A stretch of 58,340 nucleotides of DNA from Candidatus Babelota bacterium (GTDB lineage Bacteria > Babelota > Babeliae > Babelales > JACPOV01). Made by a program: the position numbers and the translations under genes. Where the stretch lies: the NCBI GenBank assembly GCA_022707425.1, contig JAKJAQ010000010.1:9907-68246 (forward strand), written 5' to 3'. Shown here piece after piece: positions 26,618-35,165 of this stretch; within the stretch, counting starts at the first letter, position 1, and each line of letters starts with the position of its first letter. Below the pieces are notes generated by a model, which did not search any database, had not been told where the DNA came from, and saw nothing but the letters and a program-made list of their open reading frames with translations.

Positions 26618-27550
26618 ATGACAAAAGAATTAATTCATCAGATTGTTATCATCGGGTCCGGCCCAGCAGGGCTCACCGCAGGAATTTATGGTGCTCGTGC
26701 GAACTTAAAACCATTAATTATTGAAGGCAAAACACCCGGTGGCCAACTCATGGGCACCACCACTGTTGAAAATTGGCCAGGAAATCGTGAAATTTTAGGC
26801 CCAACACTGATGCTCAATATGCGGGAACATGCACAAGATCTTGGTTGCACCCTCCTTCAAAATCAAGCGGTTGCAGTCAACTGTTCGACGCATCCATTCA
26901 CGATTAGTACCGAAGAACAAATTATTAAAAGCCACACTTTAGTCATTGCAACCGGTGCAACGCCTAAGCGGATCGGTTGCCCGGGAGAAGATCAATACTG
27001 GGGAAAAGGTGTTACCACCTGCGCCGTATGTGATGGTGCATTTTATAAAGACCGTCCGGTGCTCATTGTTGGCGGTGGCGATACCGCAATGGAAGATGCT
27101 TCGTTCATGGCACGCTACACCAATCAAATCACCATTGTGCACATTTTAGATAAGCTGACTGCATCTGCAGCTATGCAAGAACGGGTAATTGATAACCCCA
27201 AAATAAAGATTTTGTATAACAGCACAATCACCGAAATTAAAGGGGATGGTGCTCATGTCAATCAAGTAACCATTACCAACCAAAAAACCGGTGAAAAATC
27301 GGCTCTTGGGGTCGATGCAATTTTTGTAGCGGTCGGGCTTAACCCCAATACTGCTCTTTTCAAAGGCCAAATTGAGTTAACACATTATGGCTATATAGCA
27401 TTGAAGGGGCATACCCAGACTTCGGTACCTGGTATTTTTGCCGCTGGTGATGTGGCAGATCCGGTTTACCGGCAAGCAATTACTTCGGCTGCAACCGGGT
27501 GTATGGCCGCTTTAGACGCTGAACGATACCTCAAAGAGATCAAAAAGTAA
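26618..27550 (+). CDS. trxB: Thioredoxin reductase
   Basis: 310 residues. FAD-binding IIGSGPAGLTAGIYGARANL lies near the N-terminus. The redox pair CAVC (Cys135 and Cys138) follows GVTTC. NADPH-binding VLIVGGGDTAMEDASF and a C-terminal FAD motif PGIFAAGDVADPVYRQ are present. It keeps thioredoxin reduced with NADPH. It lies 6 bases after tig, so the two form an operon. Confidence 0.95.
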   Translation: MTKELIHQIVIIGSGPAGLTAGIYGARANLKPLIIEGKTPGGQLMGTTTVENWPGNREILGPTLMLNMREHAQDLGCTLLQNQAVAVNCSTHPFTISTEEQIIKSHTLVIATGATPKRIGCPGEDQYWGKGVTTCAVCDGAFYKDRPVLIVGGGDTAMEDASFMARYTNQITIVHILDKLTASAAMQERVIDNPKIKILYNSTITEIKGDGAHVNQVTITNQKTGEKSALGVDAIFVAVGLNPNTALFKGQIELTHYGYIALKGHTQTSVPGIFAAGDVADPVYRQAITSAATGCMAALDAERYLKEIKK

Positions 27551-27557
27551 GCTCCAT

Positions 27558-27586
27558 TTGAAAAAAACTCGATTTATACGTACACT
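27558..27586 (+). promoter_or_regulatory. rpmH-rnpA-yidD promoter
   Basis: TTGAAA at 27558-27563, a 17-base spacer and TACACT at 27581-27586, 50 bases before the rpmH ATG. Confidence 0.6.
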
Positions 27587-27636
27587 ATTAACTCAAACAA
27601 TGCTTACAATAGTTTTTTTTGTTTCAAGGATACCCT

Positions 27637-27777
27637 ATGTCAATTACTTATAAACCAAGCCGCCGTAAAAGAAGCAGAAAACACGGATTTCTAAAACGTA
27701 TGGCAACCCATGATGGTAGAAAAATCGTCAATCGACGCCGCGCAAAAGGCAGAAAACGTCTTACGGTCAGTGAGTAA
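27637..27777 (+). CDS. rpmH: 50S ribosomal protein L34
   Basis: 46 residues. [20 protein letters not shown], a basic core [20 protein letters not shown] and a short tail. L34 normally starts MKRTYQPS; the KPS-RRKR-HGF-RM-T--GR-V---RRAKGRK pattern is diagnostic. It is part of the large ribosomal subunit. It overlaps the following rnpA reading frame. Confidence 0.95.
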   Translation: MSITYKPSRRKRSRKHGFLKRMATHDGRKIVNRRRAKGRKRLTVSE

Positions 27778-28108
27778 TTCTACACCGGCAGTACGATCAC
27801 TTTCTTCTTTTCAAACAACTGAAATTCGCCAGCTTTTTGCACAAGCACGGCTGGCGCTCAAAGTTCCTGGTCTTGAAATTCGTACTTCACCAGCACATAA
27901 ACCTTTTGGCCGAATCTTAGTGGTCGTTCCACGCCGCGTTGGTTCGGCACCGCAACGTAATTTGATAAAACGACGGTTAAAAGCGCTGTTTTATGAAAAT
28001 AGAATATTTGAGCATAAAAAAGATTTTTTAATTTTTGTTACAGCAGATGCAACTCACCTAACGTTTGCACAACTCAGAGCATTAATGCGCAAAGTAGTTG
28101 AATCATGA
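27770..28108 (+). CDS. rnpA: Ribonuclease P protein component
   Basis: 112 residues from a GTG at 27770 that overlaps the rpmH stop by 8 bases. The frame stays open back to ATGs at 27710/27713, which would overlap rpmH by more than 60 bases. The core matches Rnp[16 protein letters not shown] (the KxGRR region is weakened), [27 protein letters not shown] (the RNR signature as QRNLIKRR), and [22 protein letters not shown]. It assists the RNase P RNA in tRNA 5' maturation. The rpmH-rnpA-yidD order is conserved across bacteria. Which start is used is uncertain. Confidence 0.85.
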   Translation: MSNSTPAVRSLSSFQTTEIRQLFAQARLALKVPGLEIRTSPAHKPFGRILVVVPRRVGSAPQRNLIKRRLKALFYENRIFEHKKDFLIFVTADATHLTFAQLRALMRKVVES

Positions 28109-28296
28109 ACCAACGTCCAGTTAACTCTCTGTTAATCAACCTTTTGATAGCGATTCGTCCCTTACTTGGATTTGCATCGTGCAAATTCCCTATGAGCTGT
28201 ACTACTTTTGCGCTCGCGCAGTTGCGTGATTTACCTCTTGTTCCTGCTTGCCGCTCAATTGCACGACAAGTTCTTGCTTGTAATCCTTTTTGGTAA
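28105..28296 (+). CDS. yidD: YidD-like membrane protein insertion efficiency factor
   Basis: 63 residues starting ATGA over the rnpA stop. It has RPLLGFASCKFPMSCTTFAL and ACRSIARQVLACNPF, which correspond to the YidD pattern SPLLG--CR--PTCS-YA...R...C-PF, with four of its characteristic cysteines. The C-terminus is shorter than usual, ending right after NPFW. YidD helps YidC insert inner-membrane proteins. A yidC gene, usually next, is not here. Confidence 0.8.
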   Translation: MNQRPVNSLLINLLIAIRPLLGFASCKFPMSCTTFALAQLRDLPLVPACRSIARQVLACNPFW

Positions 28297-28314
28297 AAAA
28301 CACAGGGAAAAACA

Positions 28315-28887
28315 ATGCGCATTTTGGCACTTGTTGCTCACGACAAACCAACTTCACTCACCAAGCGAATTTTTCAACACGCCATTGAAACACTCAAACA
28401 GCAATCTGATTGTACAGTTGATGTGCTCGATTTGTATGAACGTGCAAGCGAAATACCATTTTACAGCAGTGATCGCGCTCATCTTGAAGCACACCCTTTT
28501 TATCAAGAAAACAAAGAACGGTTTATGAAAGCTGACCGGCTTTTGATTGTGTTTCCCACCTATTGGTACAGCACACCCGGTATTTTAAAATGTTGGTTTG
28601 ATTTAATTAATCAATTTGCGTGGAAATTCCAAGGAAAATATCAACCCGCACACCCTCTTCACCGCATCAAAAAAGCACTTGCAATTAATCTGACCATTAC
28701 CCCGCGCTGGTACAACTGGTTATTCTTGGGCGATCCTGCACGTAAGCAAGTTCAGCTCACCCTTCAATTTTTGGGAATTAAACCAACAATGCACACCGTT
28801 GGTAATTCAACAAGTTTAACTGAAACGCAGCTCAAAAAACAATTACAGAACGTTGAAAAACTGTGCAAACAACTTATTTTGGATTAA
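28315..28887 (+). CDS. NAD(P)H dehydrogenase (quinone), flavodoxin fold
   Basis: 190 residues. An N-terminal beta-strand/loop MRILALVAHDKPTSLTKRIF binds FMN/FAD. The central LIVFPTYWYSTPGILKCWFDLIN is the characteristic NQO1/KefF/MdaB active-site strand and helix. The family reduces quinones or similar electrophiles by two electrons. No specific substrate can be read. It follows yidD by 18 bases but has its own GGGAAAA site. Confidence 0.8.
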   Translation: MRILALVAHDKPTSLTKRIFQHAIETLKQQSDCTVDVLDLYERASEIPFYSSDRAHLEAHPFYQENKERFMKADRLLIVFPTYWYSTPGILKCWFDLINQFAWKFQGKYQPAHPLHRIKKALAINLTITPRWYNWLFLGDPARKQVQLTLQFLGIKPTMHTVGNSTSLTETQLKKQLQNVEKLCKQLILD

Positions 28888-28906
28888 ATTTTTAAAAAAT
28901 TTAATC
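28882..28906. terminator. Possible bidirectional terminator between convergent genes
   Basis: GATTAAATTT, a 5-base loop and AAATTTAATC: a 10-bp A/T-rich stem that spans the stops of the quinone reductase and the minus-strand gene beyond. Confidence 0.4.
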
Positions 28907-29341
28907 TCCATTTCCTTTTGAAGGGTTAATATAATATTTTGTTGCGACCGTTCCGATAGTTATACCAATAACAAGCGCCGTGCCTGCTATAATCTTTAAG
29001 TTTCGTCGAGCCACTTTAATTTGTTCTTCTAACTCTTCCCTACTTAATTTTCTAACCTGCGTGTTTGATCTATTATCGTTGAAACGCACATCTTTTCTAA
29101 CGTTAGGATTTTTTCTATTTATTGAAGGCGATAGTATTTTTTCTGCATCAGCGGCAATTAATTTGAAACGTGCATCAATGTTTTTTAGATAAAGCTCTAA
29201 TTCACTGATTTGTTTATTTATTTCATTAATTTGTTGATCTGATTTTTGCTCTTCTTGTTCATTTATTGTTTCCATTGCTCCCAATGGGCTTACAAAAGCT
29301 GAAATTAGTACCATTAAAATACAATGTCGCGTTAATTGCAT
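28901..29341 (-). CDS. Small exported/membrane coiled-coil protein
   Basis: 146 residues from the ATG at 29341 (AGGTGG upstream). A signal peptide ends in SPLGAMETINE. A coiled coil (QQINEINKQISELELYLKNI) and a basic central region follow, then a C-terminal transmembrane helix (IIAGTALVIGITIGTVATKYY). The cleavage-region text GAMET is shared with the propeller protein at 29723 (LPIGAMETEKK), suggesting a common leader. No family recognised. Confidence 0.55.
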   Translation of the reverse strand: MQLTRHCILMVLISAFVSPLGAMETINEQEEQKSDQQINEINKQISELELYLKNIDARFKLIAADAEKILSPSINRKNPNVRKDVRFNDNRSNTQVRKLSREELEEQIKVARRNLKIIAGTALVIGITIGTVATKYYINPSKGNGD

Positions 29342-29402
29342 ACCATTTCCACCTGTTGAATTTTTTAATTGCATTATACATTTGCTGCGAAATTAAACAA
29401 TT

Positions 29403-29737
29403 TTATAGATATCTTATAATAGAACGATTTAAAAACTGATAATGACAATTTATTTTGGTCGATTGGCTAAATATAATTTTGTATCCAATAGAGCCGTGGT
29501 ATACCCAAAATACTGCGCCAATTGCACAATTAAAATTACGTTGAACAATTGAATCTTGCATGTAATAGCTAACTACCGATCCAACAATGATGTGACAAAA
29601 TAGGGATTGAAAAGAGGAACGGATTGGGGTGCTGTTGCCAATTCATCATGATACCTAGAATGGTGCCGATATTTGTACCAATAATTGAACAAAAATATAA
29701 TTGCAGTTGCTTTAGTATACAATTAAGATAATTCATC
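29403..29737 (-). pseudogene. Frameshifted small membrane-protein gene
   Basis: Between 29342 and 29722 there is no intact gene. On the minus strand one frame from about 29737 encodes NCILKQLQLYFCSIIGTNIG, a hydrophobic stretch, and then stops at 29569. The next frame picks up with IIVGSVVSYYMQDSIVQRNF and a second hydrophobic stretch (CAIGAVFWVYHGSIGYKIIF), ending at 29403. Joined by one frameshift near 29585-29600, they would form a protein of about 110 residues with two or three membrane segments. The start overlaps the end of the propeller gene. A sequencing error is the alternative to decay. I do not recognise the parent family. Confidence 0.4.
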
Positions 29738-31570
29738 TTCTTCGTGCTCATCTTTGCCTGACCTTTTTTCATATTCATCTGTATCAGAAGTTAGGTCAAA
29801 ATTATACGGAATAGCACCGCCCTCAGATTGTTTTATCAGCTCATTTCCGCTTGCCGGGTTTTCTTGTTCATTTTTAATTTTCTGCAAAACTTCATGCAAT
29901 CGTAACGAATCAGCATTGATTTTAAATTTCAATGCATAGAGCCATGAACCTTCAACAACAACAGCACGCTTACCATTTTTACTGAAGACCAATTTTGGAC
30001 ATTTTCCCAGCTGTATTACTTTATTTGTTGTAAGTGAAGTAGCCACTAATTGGTTATCACATTTTGCAATAAGCCAATTGCGATACATTTCAACTGGCGA
30101 ATCATTATCACATTCAAATTCATGCTCGCGCATTTCATTCATGATCAGATTAAAAACTTTTATATATTTTTTATCACTTATATTTTTCGTGTAACAGACC
30201 ATTAAATTAGTACCGCTCGCATCAAATAAGAGTTCACAATTTTGAACATTGGTTAATTCGAACAGGGTCTCTCTCTTTCCATTCGTCTCCAACACTATAC
30301 CGCATTCGCGATCCCATAATGCACAGGTATTTTCAAACGGATGCAGCGAAACTCTTTTTCCAATCAGTTCTGTTTTTTTTCCATCAATATCATATTTTAT
30401 TGCAGAGTACGGCAGCACTTCATTAATCGCAATGATCTTTTCGTCGTTGCTAAAATTAATATTCGTAATATTCTGACATAATTTGTCCTCAACTCTCTTC
30501 ATTTCATTAAGTTGTAAATCATATAGATCAAATTGCTTAAATTGATACCCCAACCTCGACCAGTCAACCATTGATCGAATAATAGCTAGATAGTTATTTT
30601 GGCTGCTAAATTTGAGTAATTCTACCGGATCGTTCTTATCATGTATATCTACTACTTCCTTAAAATTTTCTTTTACATTCACAATTTTAATTAACTTGTC
30701 AGTATGTGCAAAAGCACATACTGTTTCATCATCACTCAATGCAAATATCGGGTTATCCTTTTTTTCAGGCAGCAAGCCACCAATTTCTTCACCATTAAAC
30801 GAATAGAAGATAATTCTTGGTTGCATAAATGTCGTTGCTCGCATCAATAAATTACCACGAGCGCTCACAGAAATAGCATCCGAACTTCCTTCTCGTGGCA
30901 TAATAATAATTCCCGCTGTATCTACATCTACGTTTGCACAATATGAGTTTAATTGATGTTCAAGAATGGGCGGCAATGTAGATTGCTTAACCGCCTCAAT
31001 CGTTTCATCAGATAAATTTTCATGCAACCTCACTGCACACTCTTTTTCAATTATTGATTTTAAAACAGCAAGTTCATTTTTTTGATTTTGATTGAGCGAA
31101 CAGTTATTATTGTTTTCATCAATTTTAGCATTCTTTGGTTGCAAAAAATCAGCTGCGGTCCATAAACCGCACAACACCTGAAATTCTTTCTTCTTAAGTT
31201 GCTTATGGTACATAGAGACTTTTTGCGGCTGCAGGCAATAGTTCATTATATAGTTGAAGTCTCTTACCTGAAGATAGGGAAAAGGGTATTTTCCTTGCAA
31301 CGCATTTGATTTATCTGCAGATGCATGGCTGAGCAAATTGTTCAAGCAGGTTTTTTGGCAATCAACAAAGAGCCTATTATTGTTCCGTTCATTCACCGTT
31401 CGCATTGGAATTTGTAATATACCAGATTCTGCCGCCTGCGGTTTATTTTTTCTGGGTGGTTTTATGCGCGAAATGCGCATTTGTTCCTGCGTCAATTTCT
31501 TTTCAGTTTCCATTGCCCCAATAGGCAAACTAAACAATGCAATCAGTACAACACTCATTTTTTTCAACAT
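29723..31570 (-). CDS. Exported BTB/Skp1-like plus beta-propeller protein
   Basis: 615 residues from the ATG at 31570. Signal peptide ends LFSLPIGAMET. Residues about 50-150 resemble a BTB/Skp1-type adaptor fold (PFPYLQVRDFNYIMNYC, then KKKEFQVLCGLWTAADFLQP). A linker leads into a degenerate beta-propeller (from about 215), with blades such as PIFALSDDETVCAFAHTDKL and NITNINFSNDEKIIAINEV. The acidic tail ends DEHEEDELS. The layout matches the genes at 14841 and 31671. If the BTB call holds, it would resemble eukaryotic ubiquitin-ligase adaptors. That part is inference from pattern and needs structure prediction. Confidence 0.6.
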   Translation of the reverse strand: MLKKMSVVLIALFSLPIGAMETEKKLTQEQMRISRIKPPRKNKPQAAESGILQIPMRTVNERNNNRLFVDCQKTCLNNLLSHASADKSNALQGKYPFPYLQVRDFNYIMNYCLQPQKVSMYHKQLKKKEFQVLCGLWTAADFLQPKNAKIDENNNNCSLNQNQKNELAVLKSIIEKECAVRLHENLSDETIEAVKQSTLPPILEHQLNSYCANVDVDTAGIIIMPREGSSDAISVSARGNLLMRATTFMQPRIIFYSFNGEEIGGLLPEKKDNPIFALSDDETVCAFAHTDKLIKIVNVKENFKEVVDIHDKNDPVELLKFSSQNNYLAIIRSMVDWSRLGYQFKQFDLYDLQLNEMKRVEDKLCQNITNINFSNDEKIIAINEVLPYSAIKYDIDGKKTELIGKRVSLHPFENTCALWDRECGIVLETNGKRETLFELTNVQNCELLFDASGTNLMVCYTKNISDKKYIKVFNLIMNEMREHEFECDNDSPVEMYRNWLIAKCDNQLVATSLTTNKVIQLGKCPKLVFSKNGKRAVVVEGSWLYALKFKINADSLRLHEVLQKIKNEQENPASGNELIKQSEGGAIPYNFDLTSDTDEYEKRSGKDEHEEDELS

Positions 31571-31618
31571 ACAAATCTTTCTCAATTTTTGTTTTTCAAT
31601 AATTCATATTAAAACAGA

Positions 31619-31647
31619 AATGAGCGTTCCTGTTAAGAACGCTCATT
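31619..31647 (-). terminator. Hairpin terminator after the truncated propeller gene
   Basis: AATGAGCGTTC, a 7-base loop and GAACGCTCATT: a perfect 11-bp stem between two minus-strand genes. It ends the gene at 31671 before the next minus-strand start. Confidence 0.65.
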
Positions 31648-31670
31648 AATTTTGTTAAAAATTTTGCCGA

Positions 31671-32993
31671 CTATTTATTTTCTTCTTCTTTTCCTGTCTT
31701 GTCAGAAAGATCGATCGTATTTGTTTGAGATGGTGTATTGAGAAGCGTCGAAAGTGCTTTATTTCCGGCACCAGGCTGTTGTTCTTCTTCATATACCATT
31801 GTTAACGATCGCCACGGTTTCCACTCAGGAATTTCAGGTCTTAAATTTGCCCAATGTAGATTGCCATCCTTATGCTGGACGATCATCGTATTTTGATCAT
31901 TATTCAATTCAAAACTACCTGGAAAATTTGGAAATAACTCCATCGGCTCTTTTTGAAGATGATGATAAATTTTGATTATGTGGCCATCTTTAATCAACAT
32001 GTTTTTTGATTTTCCAAAAAGAGCGATTCCCTCGCACGGATTAGCCGTTTCAATTGTTTTTTGTATTCGTTTTTTTGCGATATTATAAAGTGTTACGACC
32101 GAATGTGCTGGATTGGCATCGATCTTTTTTTCAAGTTGACTAATCAAATAATTACCATTCTGAGAAAAAGAAAGTGTTCCATTACCAGCTTCTTGTTCAT
32201 ACAGTTTTTCTTTATGATCTGAATCAATTTGATGTTGGTAAATGCATCCTTTTTTATCTAATGTTACGTAGAAGTTACTATTTGGTTCAAATGAAAGCGC
32301 AATTATTTTTTCTGATTCATTTCTGAAATCTTTCACAATGTGCTTGGTAGCAACATCAATAATAAAACTATCTCCTGCAGCACTTGAAATTCCTATATAC
32401 CCTTGACCAAAACTAATTTCATATTTGTGGAAATTGCTCTGGAGCGGAAATAACGTCGTTGAACTATTATGTGCATCCCACAATGCAAGTTGATTTGCAA
32501 TAATTGCTAATTTAGATGAATCTGGGCTGAATTTCATGCGGCATACTGAACCTTGTCCATAATTAACGGTAGATAGCACTGCTTGTGTAACCAAATTTTG
32601 CACGGTGACATGAGTTTGATTAGTAGCATTGTTCTTTGTTGGAAAAGCAAATATATCATTTCGGCCAAAGGCGGTTACTGCATTTTTTTCTGATGCAACA
32701 AATACTCCAACAACTGATCCTTTATTATCAACAATCATACCATTGTCAGCGATATTATTGGTAATAACCACTTTATTACCTTCAGGATTAAGATGCAGTT
32801 TCAAGTCCCCAATACTTAATGCATGCGCTGGCGTTTGAAGAAAATCATTTTTCAATGATTGTATTGCATACAATGACGCAATTTGCCGATTAACACGTTT
32901 TGATAATTTAACTGGCAGCTCGGAAATTTTTACCGAATCAATATTTTCAGGAGTTACATTCGAAAAAAGGTGCTGAGCTAATTTGAACGCCAT
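31671..32993 (-). CDS. Beta-propeller protein lacking its N-terminal domain and signal peptide
   Basis: 440 residues if translated from the first ATG at 32993. The frame is open to 33068, but that part is a TTG start plus seven asparagines from an AAT/AAC repeat. The protein begins in the middle of the layout seen in its paralogues: TPENIDSVKISELPVKLSKRV corresponds to the linker after the BTB-like domain in the 29723 gene. The propeller follows, with blades such as CRMKFSPDSSKLAIIANQLA and NGTLSFSQNGNYLISQLEKK. The missing head and signal peptide would leave it cytoplasmic or untranslated. The lost 5' end coincides with the lost 5' end of recD2 on the other strand. Confidence 0.6.
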   Translation of the reverse strand: MAFKLAQHLFSNVTPENIDSVKISELPVKLSKRVNRQIASLYAIQSLKNDFLQTPAHALSIGDLKLHLNPEGNKVVITNNIADNGMIVDNKGSVVGVFVASEKNAVTAFGRNDIFAFPTKNNATNQTHVTVQNLVTQAVLSTVNYGQGSVCRMKFSPDSSKLAIIANQLALWDAHNSSTTLFPLQSNFHKYEISFGQGYIGISSAAGDSFIIDVATKHIVKDFRNESEKIIALSFEPNSNFYVTLDKKGCIYQHQIDSDHKEKLYEQEAGNGTLSFSQNGNYLISQLEKKIDANPAHSVVTLYNIAKKRIQKTIETANPCEGIALFGKSKNMLIKDGHIIKIYHHLQKEPMELFPNFPGSFELNNDQNTMIVQHKDGNLHWANLRPEIPEWKPWRSLTMVYEEEQQPGAGNKALSTLLNTPSQTNTIDLSDKTGKEEENK

Positions 32994-33011
32994 TTCATTT
33001 TTTAATTGTGA

Positions 33012-33878
33012 AAACAACTTTTCACTATTATTGTTGTTGTTATTGTTTTTATTGGTGATATTGATCAATTGCCATCAGTTGGTGCTGGTAATGTTCTTAA
33101 CGATCTAATTGCAAGCGGTAAAGTGCAAACAATTCGTCTAACGCATATTTTTCGCCAAGCACAAGATAGCCTCATTATCACGAATGCTCACCGCATAAAT
33201 AATGGTGAATTTCCAGTAAGTAGCCTACCAGATGCAAAAAAAGACTTTTTTTTCATTAAAGAAGATGATCCACAAAATCTATTTGCACAACTACAAAAAG
33301 TATACAAATCATTGCTGCCACGTTACGGATTTTCATCGCCACAATCGATGGTGCTTGTTCCAATGAATCGTGGTATTGCGGGAACATTTACACTCAACAG
33401 CCAACTTCAGCAGCTTTTTAATCCCGCCCAAAAAGAAACAATAACAAGCAACGGCACCACCTATAAAATTGATGATCGCGTGATGCAAATTCGCAATAAT
33501 TATGAAAAACTCGTATTCAATGGTGATATTGGCACGGTTACCGCTGTCAATACCGTTGATCAGCAATTAACCGTTTCATATGGTGATCGTCTTGTTCTTT
33601 ATGAAACAAGTGAACTTGATGAACTTGTTCTTGCTTATGCAATTTCGATTCATAAAAGCCAAGGATCGGAATATGATGTTGCAATTATACCGATTTTCAT
33701 GCAACATTTTGTGTTATTACAACGCAACTTAGTTTACACCGCATTAACACGTGCAAAAAAATTATGCATTTTTATTGGACAACCAAAAGCGGTGGCCATG
33801 GCAATAAAAAATAATAAAGGCACCGTGCGCACCACATTTTTACAACAATTTTTAACTACTTCACTCACATGCCGTTGA
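33012..33878 (+). pseudogene. recD2: 5'-truncated RecD2-type helicase fragment
   Basis: The open frame runs from just after a TGA at 33009. It encodes the C-terminal third of a RecD2-like SF1B helicase: motif III as [20 protein letters not shown], then [21 protein letters not shown], the SH3-like insertion region, motif V as [14 protein letters not shown] and motif VI as [16 protein letters not shown]. Full RecD2 is around 700-740 residues. Everything before motif III, including Walker A and Walker B, is missing, so it cannot hydrolyse ATP. An annotation starting at the TTG at 33069 would hide the truncation. The 3' part is undamaged, suggesting a recent deletion, or a misassembly at this point. 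Confidence 0.8.
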
Positions 33879-34552
33879 AATATAGTGTTATTTTACTGTT
33901 TTTCTTTGTTGAATACGTGAGCAATTCATTATGCACACCCATTCAAAAAAAAATCACAATTATGCTTGATCCTGCGGGTGACGCAGCTCATCCGGGTCGC
34001 TCAATAGATGGCACCTTTGAACGTGGTATTACCTTGCAGTATGCTGAACAGTTAAAAAAAATGATTGAACTCCATAATTCGCAGGTGCGTGTCATTATAA
34101 CCCGCACACCGGGGGAAACTATTGAACCGTTGCAAAATGCACAATTTGCAAATCGTCTGACAGTTGATTTGTTTATTCATATTTCATGTTTTCATGAAAA
34201 TGAAGCATTACCAACTATTGCGCTTTATTCATTTATGTGGCACCCCGTCACTGATTCGTGGCAACAAACAACTTCTTCTCTTTCATTTATTCCTTATCAA
34301 TATGCTCATCGCTCTTCATTAAAAAAACGTGAACCGATTATTTCGCACTTTAACAAATCAATTTCAGAAAATGCTGGAAATGCTTCCTTTACGTACAAAG
34401 GATTGTGCGCACTTCCATTTAAACCGTTAATTGGCATTACACAAGTTGCATTTGGTATTGAACTTGGGTTGCGTTCACAGCATGAATGGAAATTATTTCT
34501 CGAACCGTTATGTTCAACAATAAACAATTTTATAGCGTCGATTAGCGTATGA
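33869..34552 (+). CDS. Exported amidase_3-like protein with degenerate zinc site
   Basis: 227 residues with a signal peptide (about 1-22). The fold order of N-acetylmuramoyl-L-alanine amidases is visible: [20 protein letters not shown] (usually VxIDPGHGGxDPG), [17 protein letters not shown] (usually EKDLxL), [13 protein letters not shown] (usually VxxTRxxD) and [15 protein letters not shown] (usually ADLFxSIHxN). The first zinc His is absent (PAGD for PGHG), and the second His region is altered. The Glu in FERG is retained. Catalysis as a peptidoglycan amidase is therefore doubtful. It overlaps recD2 by 10 bases and the next gene by 4 (ATGA). Confidence 0.65.
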   Translation: MPLKYSVILLFFFVEYVSNSLCTPIQKKITIMLDPAGDAAHPGRSIDGTFERGITLQYAEQLKKMIELHNSQVRVIITRTPGETIEPLQNAQFANRLTVDLFIHISCFHENEALPTIALYSFMWHPVTDSWQQTTSSLSFIPYQYAHRSSLKKREPIISHFNKSISENAGNASFTYKGLCALPFKPLIGITQVAFGIELGLRSQHEWKLFLEPLCSTINNFIASISV

Positions 34553-35103
34553 ACAATCGTTTATTTTATGCTATCATCTGTTGCTGTACTTTTTTTATCG
34601 GCCTTTTTATGGTCGCTTATCAACAACAATGGATTATATTTCAGCTACCTCCGAGCATGCACCCTTCATTTTTAATTTCTAAAACAGCAACAACGAAAAA
34701 AAATGTAGTCATTTTTGTTTATCATCAAGACCGTTGGTGCTCTGAAAAAAAAGAACTGCTTTGGCCAGCATCTAAACGCGAACAGCTCGAACAACTGGTG
34801 TATGCCTGGATTTCGTTAATTGATGAAGAACTTACTGATGCAAAAAAAATCACTCTACAAAAGGTTTTGATCGCACCAGATGAACAATCGGTGTATATTT
34901 CATTTGATCGTTCTCCACTGAATAAAGAATGGTCAACATTTCGCAAATGGTATCATTTAGAATCATTACTCAAAACGATTCGTGAAAATAGCGTCGATGT
35001 GCGTTCAATATTCTGGTTGGTTCAACATCAACCATTGCAGGATCCACATCTTGATTGTTCACAATCGTGGCCGATTGATGGGTTTATAAAAAATATTTCT
35101 TAA
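34549..35103 (+). CDS. GerMN-domain-like envelope protein
   Basis: 184 residues. An N-terminal membrane anchor covers about residues 5-27 (FYAIICCCTFFIGLFMVAYQ). The exported domain has KNVVIFVYHQDRWCSEKKEL (the opening strand of GerMN domains), KITLQKVLIAPDEQSVYISF and HLESLLKTIRENSVDVRSIF. GerMN domains occur in GerM and LpqB, and often beside amidases in Gram-negative bacteria, where they are cell-wall associated. The ATGA overlap with the amidase-like gene supports a functional pair. Confidence 0.55.
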   Translation: MNNRLFYAIICCCTFFIGLFMVAYQQQWIIFQLPPSMHPSFLISKTATTKKNVVIFVYHQDRWCSEKKELLWPASKREQLEQLVYAWISLIDEELTDAKKITLQKVLIAPDEQSVYISFDRSPLNKEWSTFRKWYHLESLLKTIRENSVDVRSIFWLVQHQPLQDPHLDCSQSWPIDGFIKNIS

Positions 35104-35110
35104 AAAATAG

Positions 35111-35139
35111 TTAAATATTTTTTTTCTTTGCCCTACACT
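35111..35139 (+). promoter_or_regulatory. Putative promoter of the first AAA+ gene
   Basis: TTAAAT at 35111-35116, 17 bases, then TACACT at 35134-35139, 26 bases before the ATG. The -35 is weak; the -10 matches the recurring TACACT. Confidence 0.45.
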
Positions 35140-35165
35140 TATCCTATATTTTTTTAGGAGAAAGT

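Noticed and set aside
29569-29778. A 69-codon minus-strand frame as an independent gene
   Set aside because: It overlaps the end of the propeller gene, and its membrane protein continues in another frame. It is treated as the first half of a frameshifted remnant.
33024-33050. AAT/GTT microsatellite as a phase-variation tract
   Set aside because: It lies at a rearrangement junction upstream of the first plausible ATG (32993) of a truncated gene, so a switching role has no support.
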